Below are positions 55,923-64,000 of a stretch of 64,000 bases of DNA, one piece after another (position 1 is the first letter of the stretch; each line of letters begins with the position of its first letter). A program made the position numbers and the translations under genes. The notes beneath the pieces were generated by a model, which was not told the DNA's origin, ran no database searches, and saw only the letters and a list, made by a program, of their open reading frames with translations. Origin of the DNA: Nephrocerus scutellatus (Eukaryota > Arthropoda > Insecta > Diptera > Pipunculidae); the NCBI GenBank assembly GCA_947095585.1, contig OX352762.1, forward strand, positions 95,950,249 to 96,014,248, read 5' to 3'.

Positions 55923-56291
55923 TCAAACAGGATTTGGATACCGCCTCATGTATTTGTTTAGTTGTTTGTAATTTAGGTTCTTCCCAGGTGTCACAATTCC
56001 TTGGTTTTCTGTTTTCTTAGCCTCGAATTTTTTTGTTAAATTGAACTTGTAACATTTCTGAAAACTATCTACTTCTTTGTTACAAGGCCTCTCTGCGAAT
56101 TCATTATCTTTAAGACAAGCGAAAAGGACGGCCATTTCATGCAGACAAGATACATCAGATGTGGAATCAGATTTTCCACTGACCGTATTTTTTAAACGAA
56201 GTGGAAGAATCTCTTGAAAGGGTACATCGTGTTCCTTCTGCGGTGCACGAGCAATGTTCTTGCACGCAAAAAGTGCTGTCGGGATACGCAT
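55923..56291 (-). CDS. CHCHD1 / mitochondrial ribosomal protein mS37
   Basis: A 122-residue frame with a twin CX9C motif: C49, C59, C70 and C80 in CLHEMAVLFACLKDNEFAER, then PCNKEVDSFQKC. The C-terminus LNYKQLNKYMRRYPNP resembles the LNKLLxRFPNxP end of human CHCHD1/MRPS37, a small mitoribosomal subunit protein imported by the MIA40 pathway. The ATG follows directly after a splice-acceptor-like TTTTTTTAG (minus strand, 56292-56300), so an untranslated or very short first exon probably lies upstream at about 56390-56500, where a pyrimidine-rich CTCCTTTCGTG could be the transcript start. The upstream bases have not been proved non-coding. Confidence 0.8.
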   Translation of the reverse strand: MRIPTALFACKNIARAPQKEHDVPFQEILPLRLKNTVSGKSDSTSDVSCLHEMAVLFACLKDNEFAERPCNKEVDSFQKCYKFNLTKKFEAKKTENQGIVTPGKNLNYKQLNKYMRRYPNPV

Positions 56292-56694
56292 CTAAAAAAA
56301 TACAAAATAAAATAACGGGTAAACATTAACATTTGGTGAATGAATTTAATATTTTCATTATATATTTACTGCTTTTAAATTACACCAAAAAAGACCTTTC
56401 ACGAAAGGAGCACTACCAGTAGAATAGAGCTACAGGCAGAATGAAATGTCAGGTCTCAGCTGTCAGCTCAATACCTCAGAGCTTTATTTCGATTTCGATT
56501 TGCACGCTCAATTCATAAAAATTGTCCAGTGATGTCAAGCTGTTAGTTTTGCCAGAAAATTCTGCTACGTGGGGAAAATTATTTTAAAGTGACATTTTTG
56601 GTTGACTAATGGCAAGGGATAACTGAATGCATTGGTGACGTCAGTGTTACGGAAATAATGGATGTAGCGGATGAAATAAGCCGTTTTATACTTC
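56292..56694. other. upstream region of CHCHD1
   Basis: Probable promoter and 5' exon/intron of the minus-strand gene, with a palindrome CCTTTCACGAAAGG near 56394. No other feature. Confidence 0.35.
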
Positions 56695-57416
56695 ACTTCA
56701 TCACACTACTGGCTACTATTTACAACGCATATATTCGCCCTTAGCTTGAATACAACTGTATTGTCTGGGCAGGTGCTCCCAAGACCATATTGCAACTACT
56801 TGATAAAATTCAGAACCGCGCCATAAATCTTATTGGTGACGTAAATATCGCGAAAACAATCGAATCGCATGAACATCTTAGGAATGTTTCCTGCTTGTCA
56901 CTGTTTTAGCCCTTTTTCCATAAGCGGCGTTTAAAGAAATATCCAGACGTATCCCGTCTATCCTCCAATCAAAAACAATACCCGCGCTACAACCCGAGCT
57001 CACTAGTCTACCATTAGACCTATTTTCGAACTTACCAACCAATTCAGAGATTCCTTCTTTAGCCGCACAATAATTATGTTAAATAAATTGCCCGACTCTG
57101 TCTTTCCGCATTTGTATGATCTACAGTCATTCAAGAACATGTGCATAGATATCTCAACCTTCTCTCTCCTTAACTTCCAAACGCCCACGCTGTGCTAAGC
57201 ATTATAAGGGTACATAGACCTATTTTCGAACTTACCAACCAATTCAGAAATTCCTTCTCTAGCCGCACAATAATTATGTTGAATAAATTGCCCGACTCTG
57301 TCTTTCCGCATTTGTATGATCTACAGTCATTCAAGAACATGTGCATAGATATCTCACCCTTCTCTCTCCTTAACTTCCGAACGCCAACGCTGTGCTAAGC
57401 ATTATAAGGGTACATA
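56695..57416 (+). pseudogene. Jockey-like RT 3' relic with an exact 200-bp tandem duplication
   Basis: Pieces such as LEYNCIVWAGAPKTILQLLD, IQNRAINLIGDVNIAKTIES and HEHLRNVSCLSLF match the element at 31500-32395. The terminal section, from TAGACCTATTTTCGAACTTA to ATTATAAGGGTACATA, is present twice in tandem with a period of exactly 200 bp (57015-57214 and 57215-57416) and only a handful of differences. Stops interrupt all frames. Confidence 0.8.
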
Positions 57417-57429
57417 TTCCTTGAGCGTG

Positions 57430-57700
57430 TGTACATTTAAAAAAAATCTCTGTAGGCTCTGGTGGGCAGGACACCTAGCTCGCATGAGCGAAGACGATCC
57501 TGCTCGGAAAGTCCTTTGCGGTAGGATTTATGAAACATGACAGCGAGGCCGGCCAAGCCTACGCTGGGAGGATGGCGTAGACCAGGACGCCCAGAGTTTA
57601 GGGATGCAAAACTGGATGACATCGGCTGAAAATCGGGACTGGTGGAGATACTTTTGGCGGGAGGCCTGGACCGGACCCCGGTTGTAGAGCCAAATATGAT
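57430..57700 (+). pseudogene. 3' end of a second non-LTR retrotransposon
   Basis: The frame reads RWAGHLARMSEDDPARKVLC, GRPSLRWEDGVDQDAQSLGM and NWMTSAENRDWWRYFWREAW, with one stop in the middle. This is the C-terminal tail common to several insect non-LTR elements of the RTE/R1-like type. It ends in an ATGATGATGAA microsatellite tail at about 57696-57706. Only the last ~85 codons remain. Confidence 0.75.
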
Positions 57701-58070
57701 GATGAATTATTAATAAAAACTTTTGTGATCATCGTCATTGTCGAATTGTTGCGTTTCCATTTCGACACAAATACATACAAAATGTGCCAGTGCGAATCTT
57801 TTGCTCGTTTGATGACTAAAAACAAAAGCCACATTAGTAACTTGATATTAATGCACAATAAAAAAATCCTCAATATCTTTATAGTAAACTAAGCAATAAG
57901 ATATGCTTTTCTGCCCAATCAAAAATGCAAGGAAATAGCTGCTCACAAAATTAAAAAAAAACCATTTTTTTAAAAAAAAAATTTACACGTGCTACACGTT
58001 CCAAACGGCACTCATTACAAATTACGTAATCTTAAGCCGACCACTAACCAATTGTTTTAAACAACGGAAA
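57701..58070. other. non-coding spacer
   Basis: AT-rich, nothing recognised. Confidence 0.4.
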
Positions 58071-58071
58071 A

Positions 58072-59340
58072 CAGGATTCTGGGCAAATATGTGTTTTACC
58101 GAATTTTAAGGGATTTTGAAATTTTTACCCCCCCCCCCCCCTCGTAATTCAACCACCCTCGGGAATGTGGGTGGAGTTTCGCCGAAATTCCCTCTTAATG
58201 AGAGAGGGTGTGTTAAAGTTTTGAGTGTTTTTTTAATCATTTTTCTAAGTGGTTTGATGGATGTTAGGGGGTTAATTAGTATCATATGAAAGGTAATAAA
58301 AATACCTTCCTTCCTATAAATATGAGTTTTTCCTTTTAAAAGGCGTTTTTGAACGTTATGGACACACTGTAACGTAAAGTGTGCTCAATTAATTTATATT
58401 TAGATAGGAGTTTTACACAGTCATACTATTATCAAATGGTATGGCTGTGCAGAACTAATTTTTACCTTTCATTTTCTAACAATATTAAGGCCCATTCACT
58501 TTTAAATAAGCCCCCTGCTGAACTTTAATGTGAAAATAACATTTTGTCTATAACTCTGTCTGCCTCTGCGGGTTGATTAAACCGATATTTTTTTTTTACG
58601 GTGAAATGTATTCTACTTACCTTATATTTGATATCAATTAATACCCTTTTATCCATCAAACCAATTAATGTATTTTTCCTAAAATAACTCATAAATTGGA
58701 AGACTCTCTCTCCTAAAGGAGGCGTCTCTTTCAAGCAAATTTGCGGTTTTTGTGGTCTTCTCAATAAGGGCTTTCAGTGTCTGAAAGTCCTAACAAAGTA
58801 CAACCTACAATGCACTTTGCTATATAACACATGTTTTTGTATGGGAAAAACTCAATCATATGATATTTCACTCAAATATATGAAAAACCACATGAACTAG
58901 GTACAACTTGATCAAACTTCCGTTTAGCTGTCGTACGCCCATAAAAAAAGTACGGCCGTGTAGAAGTAATTATCACCTTTCATTTGATACCAATATTTGG
59001 GCCCGCCCACTTTTGAACACGCCCCTGATGAACTTTAATGTAAAAGTCATTTTTTGGCTCTAACTCTATCGAGGGGGGTTGGATTGGATATAGGAAGGAA
59101 GGTATTTTTATTGCCTTTTATATGATACCAATTAACCCCATAAAATCCATCAAACCACTTAGATAAATGCATTTTTCAAAAAAGTGCTCAAAAAATCAAA
59201 ACCCCCTCTCTCCTTGAGGGGGAATTTCCGCGAGAAAAGATTACTGTTTTTGAAGTCTGTTCAATAAGGGCTTTCAGATGGGGGGAGTTCGAAAGCCGTA
59301 ATTTTATATTCGGTAAAACGCACTTTAGCCGGATTCTGTG
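58072..59340. mobile_element. compound foldback element, ~1.27 kb
   Basis: The left end (AGGATTCTGGGC..GTTTTACCGAATTTTAAGGG at 58073) and right end (..TATATTCGGTAAAACGC..AGCCGGATTCTG at 59337) are inverted. The inverted match extends about 250 bp inward (CTAAGTGGTTTGATGGAT at 58247 against ATCCATCAAACCACTTAG at 59146; ATACCTTCCTTCCTATA against TATAGGAAGGAAGGTAT). In addition 58440-58790 and 58960-59290 are diverged direct copies. A run of 14 C lies at 58129-58142. No transposase. Superfamily unknown. Confidence 0.7.
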
Positions 59341-59744
59341 TCAGTGATAATGATAAATGATAAAATTAAAATTTCATTTTAATGCATTGAAAATAATTTG
59401 CGCATAACAAAGATGGAGTTTTTATGTTGAGAAATAATTAGCAGCAGCAACTGTCAATTGCGTGCATAACACCTCCACAGCCGTCGTTCATAGTTTTTCT
59501 GTTTTTGCTTATGGGATTCCATTATTAAACCATTTAATGAATTTATATTTGCTTCAAAGTACTCATAAATTTGATAAATTAGGATCCATTGCTTATTTTC
59601 TTAATTGTTTTGACAATAAACTTAAAAGCTAAATGTTAAAAATTAAGCTGCCAGTGGCTGAAAAATTTAATATGAATTCTGAAGTATATTTTCAATGCAT
59701 TTTTTGACGTTGCGTGCGAATAACCTCATGTTTTTTTTATTATT
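59341..59744. other. non-coding spacer
   Basis: AT-rich sequence with no recognised gene or element. Confidence 0.4.
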
Positions 59745-59985
59745 AATCTGACTCAGATTGATTTTTTGGCTGCCAAGTTGTTCGTTTTCTGAAAAAAAGA
59801 AAGAAAAAAAATACGATAAATCGAAATTCCCCTCTAACAGATCTGTATATTTTGGAAGATTTGCCCCTTTTTTTCTCTCTTTAACTACAACAACATGCAA
59901 CAAAACAATTAATCAAAAGATTCTCGCTTTTCGTGCTCGATTTTACAGAGAAAATTTCTAAGTTCGAGCGCAGATTTCTAAAACA
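59745..59985 (+). mobile_element. F3 MITE, uninterrupted copy
   Basis: Landmarks in order: CTCAGATTGATTTTTTGGCT, AAGTTGTTCGTTTTCTG, TCTAACAGATCTGTATATTTTG, ACATGCAACAAAACAATTAA, TCGCTTTTCGTGCTCG, then GAGCGCAGATTTCTAAAACA. It provides the continuous sequence across the F2 insertion site used in 7108-7600. Confidence 0.7.
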
Positions 59986-61116
59986 AACAAAAAAGACATT
60001 ACTGCTCTACTTTCATTTTCAATGCACTCAAAATGCAAAATAAATGTTTGCTGTATTGCTTTGGCTAATCCAGCTTGGCTTACAACAACAATCGCATAAG
60101 CATAAAGCCGAAAATAAATCCAAAAAGTTTTTAGAATTTAAAACTAATTCCATTTTTTAGTTATAGCGCAGGAATAAAAAGCTTCGAAAATGTAAAGCCA
60201 AAAGCTGTTACTTTGTAAAGCCAAGCCGGCTTTGCCAAAGCAATACAGCAGTTATGTCACTGTCATACGGGTAGTGTTGCCATTATGACGTTAATATCGT
60301 CATTTCGACAAGTTTAGCTTAATACGATAAGTCCTTTTCTTATCGGCTTGTAGTACAAAAGCGACGTTTCTAGAAAGAAAAAATGCGAAATAATTTTTTC
60401 TGTTATCAATACCTACCTCTTCTCTACTCTCTACTTCAAGCTACACATATATCATCATCATCACATTTTTTTATGAAAGTCCTATCTCTTCTTTGTTGAA
60501 TTGATTTTTTGTTCTCGTTCGTTCTGTTCAGTTCCGTGGTTCAGTTTAGTACTTTGTCTGTTTGTTTTGCAAAACCATTAATTGCATTTGCATATTAATG
60601 AAACAATAATATAGTATATTACATAAAAAGCGAGGAAAGTGGACGTTATCGTGTGAGTTAGAAACTTGAAGCACGAGGCGGTATCCAAGTTCGGCAATCT
60701 AACAAGCACGATAAGCACTTTTCGGCGAGTAATGTACGCTGTTTTTCACAAGACCAAAACAGGTTTTCTGTTAAACCAATTATGCGTAATGCAAAATTAC
60801 TCTGGGAATGTGTGTTCGCTGTGACTGCAGTAAATAACAAAAGTATTTTCTATGTTAACACACTACTGTGGATAATGCCTACTTTCGAGGTTAGGTCATA
60901 GCGTAGGGAACAGTCACTTTCGTCTATGGTCGTGTGAAAGAAATATAAAAATCTATTGCCGCGCTCGAGAACGGCTCCACTGATTTGGATGATTATTTTT
61001 TGTTTTGTTCGTCTCAGTACTGAAGTGGTTTGAGAAGAATTTAAGAAAACCCAAAGAAAAAGCCGAAAATACGACAAATCGAAATTTGGGTTCTGTATAG
61101 AAATTTTGTATGGGAA
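59986..61116. other. non-coding spacer, possible upstream regulatory DNA
   Basis: No gene recognised. An open plus-strand frame without ATG (about 60662-60898) begins after an acceptor-like GAGTTAG, but its product resembles nothing known. The stretch could include distal exons of the NEURL2-like gene. Confidence 0.3.
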
Positions 61117-61502
61117 TCTATATAAAAATTAAATGCTTTTCGTTGGTAACTGCATCACTTGAAAACGGCTAAACCGATTTGGCTCATTTTGATTTTAAAA
61201 TTTTCGTCATAGTCCAAATAAGGTTCATACGGAAAGAAAAACTGAAAAAGTTGTCCGAAAAGTTGGAAACTTTTGGAAATACTAAGTGCTGTTCCATAGG
61301 ATTTTTGTATGATCTCATAACCATAACTCAGGATTCCCATACGTATATATTTCTTGCCGATATAAGTGTCGATTCAAAAGTTTTCTGGGTGGCTGAGGTA
61401 GCCATAGTAAGGGGTCAGTTGGGGAGAAGCAGTGGGCGCGTGGGTAGTGGGCGGGTGGTTAGTTATATGGGGCAGCCCGGAAACGCCGTGTATTATTGCT
61501 AG
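61117..61502 (+). mobile_element. 386-bp non-autonomous Helitron
   Basis: It begins TCTATATAAAAATTAAATGC after an A and ends with the hairpin region GCAGCCCGGAAACGCCGTG, TATTATTGCTAG before T. TC start, 3' hairpin, CTAG end and A|T insertion site are the Helitron hallmarks. The subterminal phrase AACGGCTAAACCGATTTGGC is also typical. Non-coding. Confidence 0.75.
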
Positions 61503-62408
61503 TAATAAATAATAAGTAATTTTCTGTGCAAAATTTAATCAAACGAGTTGTTATAATAAGTACAACATATGGAAACATGAAGCGTCATTTTCCAACAATT
61601 CGTAAGTTTGTAATATTATTTCAAATTAGTCGTTTTGTTATTGATAATTATTTATTTTTTCAGCAAAAACTGGCCAGTTTCCAGCCAGTTTTGTTTCAGG
61701 TGTTTGTTTCGAAATGAGTTTGGATCGACATTTGAGCAAAATATTTCAACACTTTGTAAATTTTACTTCCTTTTACATAGTAAAATATAGAAATCATGAA
61801 AATTTTCGAGCTCGTGACTTTTGCAGTCTTACCCATTTCTGTGTCTCCAGTCAAAAAAAAAATAGCTGTCTGTCTCTCAACTACAATCCCATATACCCAA
61901 TTCCAATATGGAATTCGTCAAATTTCTACTTTTTACTCTTTAATATTTGGTTTTTATATCAATTGACTAACATTTGAATTCTTATTCCAATTTCTTGTGA
62001 AATAAAAAACATGAACTAAATCAAAAACCCATGTTTTCTACAATAAATGACGTTTACTTTCTTTGAATAATTCCTTTTTTGCTTTATTTTTCCTGGCAAC
62101 ATTGCATACGGGATACGGGCTATAGCAGTAGCAGTTTAGTAAAAGCCGCTGCCGCTTTCCATTCACATTTCGAGTTTTAGAACTGTAGAAGTTTTTATTT
62201 TTAATTGAAATTGAAACGTCATTAGCTTGTACTCTGTTTCCATTAAAAATGTATGACCAAAGGGATTTTAAAACATATATTTGTTCTTATTTTGTGTTGT
62301 GTTTTCTTACCAAAAAATAAATAATAAAGGAAACAAATTGTAGTTTATTGGTATCTGCATATTTGCATTTCAAGTTTCATCTCATATTTTTTGCCCTAGT
62401 TTTTCTTT
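61503..62408 (+). other. non-coding spacer and putative 5' UTR of the NEURL2-like gene
   Basis: AT-rich. An acceptor-like TTTTTTGCCCTAG lies at 62387-62399, nine bases before the first ATG of the next gene, so a spliced 5' UTR is possible. Confidence 0.35.
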
Positions 62409-63352
62409 ATGTTCGAAAGCTCTTTGGAAGTAGTGTCTTCATTGACTCCGATCACGACAACGACAACAATCACAATGACGTCGCGTACATCATCAGGAAG
62501 TAGCAGTAGCGGTGGCAAATCAAAACAACTTCTTTCACGATTTCACCCTTATCATGGAGCAAACATTATTCTCTGCGACGATAACACAGTCGCTTTTCGT
62601 AAGGCAAGCTTTGCCGATGCAGTAACATTTTCAGAGAAACCACTGCTTCCCGGTGAGATTTTCTTAATTGAGATAGAGAAGAACGAGCGTGGCTGGTCGG
62701 GACACATGCGTCTGGGTCTCACGCAACTGTTGCCTGAGGTAATAGGCTCCTCGAATGATGGTTTACCACAGTTTGCGCTTCCCGACTTAGCTAACATGGG
62801 TACAAGCTGGATATTTCCCATTTCAAAGTTCGAAACGTTGCCAGGAAGACGTAATAATTTAGAACAAACAAGAGCGGCAAATAACGATGGTGATGATAAT
62901 AGCGGTGGCAGTGGCGATTCTGCTGGTACTTTTAGCAACGGTAATAATGCATCAAACAAGCAACGAAGTAGTAAGCAATTATGCACACCACAGAGTGGTA
63001 AAATATCTTTCTAATATTAATATATCCTAAGATAACATACTTGGAGATGCAGTTTACATTCGAACCCCACGCGGTTTAATACCAAAACGTTTACTACATC
63101 CATCATCGTACTGTGACCCAAGTAGTATTGATAGCAATTCGGGAATACTCTTGACAGACAAGGGATCGCGAATTGGGGTGGTTTTCGTTCCAACAGAACA
63201 TGACAAAGAAAAAGCAGAAATGCATTTCATAATAAATGGCATTGATCAGGGTCCATGTACCAAAGACATTCCATATGAAAAAGGCCCACTTCATGTAGTC
63301 GTTGACGTCTATGGGACTACAAAACAAATTCGCATTGTACAGTTGTATGGAA
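62409..63352 (+). CDS. NEURL2-like Neuralized-domain protein, exons 1-2 of at least 3
   Basis: Exon 1 is 62409-62970 and exon 2 is 63032-63352. The 61-nt intron (GTAAGC..TCCTAAG) keeps frame, reading [20 protein letters not shown] across the join. A further donor (GTAAGT) follows at 63353, so the C-terminus lies beyond the window. After a Thr/Ser-rich start, a Neuralized homology repeat runs from about residue 44 ([40 protein letters not shown]) through exon 2 ([45 protein letters not shown]). Human NEURL2 (Ozz) has one such domain plus a SOCS box and is a substrate adaptor of a Cullin-RING ubiquitin ligase. The SOCS box here should be in the missing exon. A poly-Thr (TTTTT) run and an Asn/Gly/Asp-rich insertion (residues ~140-175) are lineage features. 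Met 23 is an alternative start. Confidence 0.8.
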
Positions 63353-63393
63353 GTAAGTATTTTTGTTTATTAATAATTTAATTAAAAGATATA

Positions 63394-64000
63394 CAGTGGA
63401 AGTAGCTTATAATGACGGTGAAGGGACCTATCAAGTGCCGTCGTTATAACCGGCGGACGTTATATCCGTCTGCTCACAACAAATATTTAAAAAAAAACAC
63501 AAATTTACAGACAAACGATATCATTTTATTTTTAAAATTAAATTGAAGAAATTAATTTTCATTTTATGTTGAATATTTTAAAGTTTATCAAAAAAAAAAC
63601 CTTAATTTTTATTTGTTTGTTATAAAGGCAATTTAAATAAGCAGAGTTTAGGACTGCTTCTAAAACAGAAAGGCTATTTAACACGTTCATCAAACTCATT
63701 GAAAGATACAAAAGTCCGCAACAATTCAACGGCTTGTATTGCTTCCAAGGATGTAGAAGGAGTAAAGTTTTGTCCGTTATCTGCTTCACTTTCTTCATCA
63801 TCTTATTGGTTTAAACTTACCTCCTGTTCAATATAGTAGTCAGTTTCCATGAGGGATATTAAAACAATGTCGTCAATTTTTACGTAATGCTCCCACTCTT
63901 CAGCTCGTACCACTCCATTTATGATCGACATTGCTAGATCGCTTAAAGGTTCCTCTTCAATGAAATCTGCGTTCACAATAAGAGGTGCTGATAAAAGAAA
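63394..64000 (-). mobile_element. pogo/Tigger-like transposon relic in the intron, running off the window
   Basis: A TA dinucleotide is followed by CAGTGGAAGTAGCTTATAAT and GACGGTGAAGGGACC at 63394, a Tigger-type TIR, and CCGTCGTTATAACCGGCGG shortly after. Further right the minus strand encodes the C-terminal end of a pogo-type transposase: EEEPLSDLAISMAINGVVRA, EEWEHYVKIDDIVLISL, then DDEESEADNGQNFTPSTSLE and AIQAVELLRTFV. A stop and a frameshift (near 63812 and 63685) inactivate it. The other end lies beyond 64000. Confidence 0.75.

Noticed and set aside
62552..62986. 144-codon minus-strand frame inside the NEURL2-like exon
   Set aside because: Shadow of the Neuralized coding exon, with no independent protein features.

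Overview
The window is insect nuclear DNA, most probably from a schizophoran fly with a large, transposon-rich genome (a tephritid-type genome is my inference). The genes have short introns with fly-like GT..AG borders, their products look like close relatives of Drosophila p47, Spenito, a Spätzle and others, and the spacer is AT-rich and packed with mariner, pogo, hAT, non-LTR, Helitron and MITE sequence. There are no bacterial features.

Layout. 1-3.8 kb: repeats, including a 1.28-kb foldback element. 3.85-6.94 kb: p47 (+, six exons) converging on a GT92-family glycosyltransferase (-). 7.0-10.2 kb: a nest of MITEs inserted into one another. 11.99-14.35 kb: spenito (+, uninterrupted coding exon). 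14.4-28.1 kb: long non-coding and repeat sequence with tandem arrays, TIR elements, a broken non-LTR retrotransposon and a SINE. 28.1-30.4 kb: degenerate proline/serine-rich coding sequence followed by an apparently intact two-exon gene that I do not recognise. 30.6-48.4 kb: repeats with relics of five or more transposon classes. 48.5-50.1 kb: Spätzle-family neurotrophin gene (+). 53.3-56.3 kb: an orphan 3' gene end, a SAPCD-like gene (+) and the mitoribosomal gene CHCHD1/mS37 (-). 56.6-62.4 kb: retrotransposon ends, a compound foldback and a short Helitron. 62.4-63.35 kb: the first two exons of a NEURL2-like gene whose next intron holds a pogo/Tigger relic that runs off the window.

The host genes do not form a pathway: p47 is a p97 adaptor, Spenito an m6A-writer/splicing factor, Spätzle a Toll ligand precursor, SAPCD a polarity/spindle protein, CHCHD1 a mitoribosome subunit, NEURL2 a ubiquitin-ligase adaptor.

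Repeat families named here for cross-reference: F1, ~135-bp palindromic MITE (596-730, 30652-30780, 31294-31415, 52885-53022). F2, ~280-bp MITE with ends GCTATATTGCTTTCAAC (7247-7534, 9478-9762, 9778-10050). F3, ~250-bp MITE often hosting other insertions (3419-3625, 7108-7600, 20490-21150, 21168-21726, 51603-51725, 59745-59985). F4, ~190-bp MITE with GTTTCGGAAAC-type ends (7640-8770, 9343-10187). F5, ~245-bp MITE (7715-7976, parts at 22560-23140, 53046-53290). F6, a tRNA-derived SINE (3068-3310, 27420-27800, 36167-36395, 44343-44566, 50681-50988, tail 51434-51490). F7, Helitron-like elements filled with ~115-bp degenerate tandem units (17540-18760, 35005-35560, 37030-37830, 38033-38415, 43275-43646, 43930-44220, 46040-46323). 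F8, a ~107-bp dispersed tandem unit (10440-10690, 21360-21490, 27900-28120).
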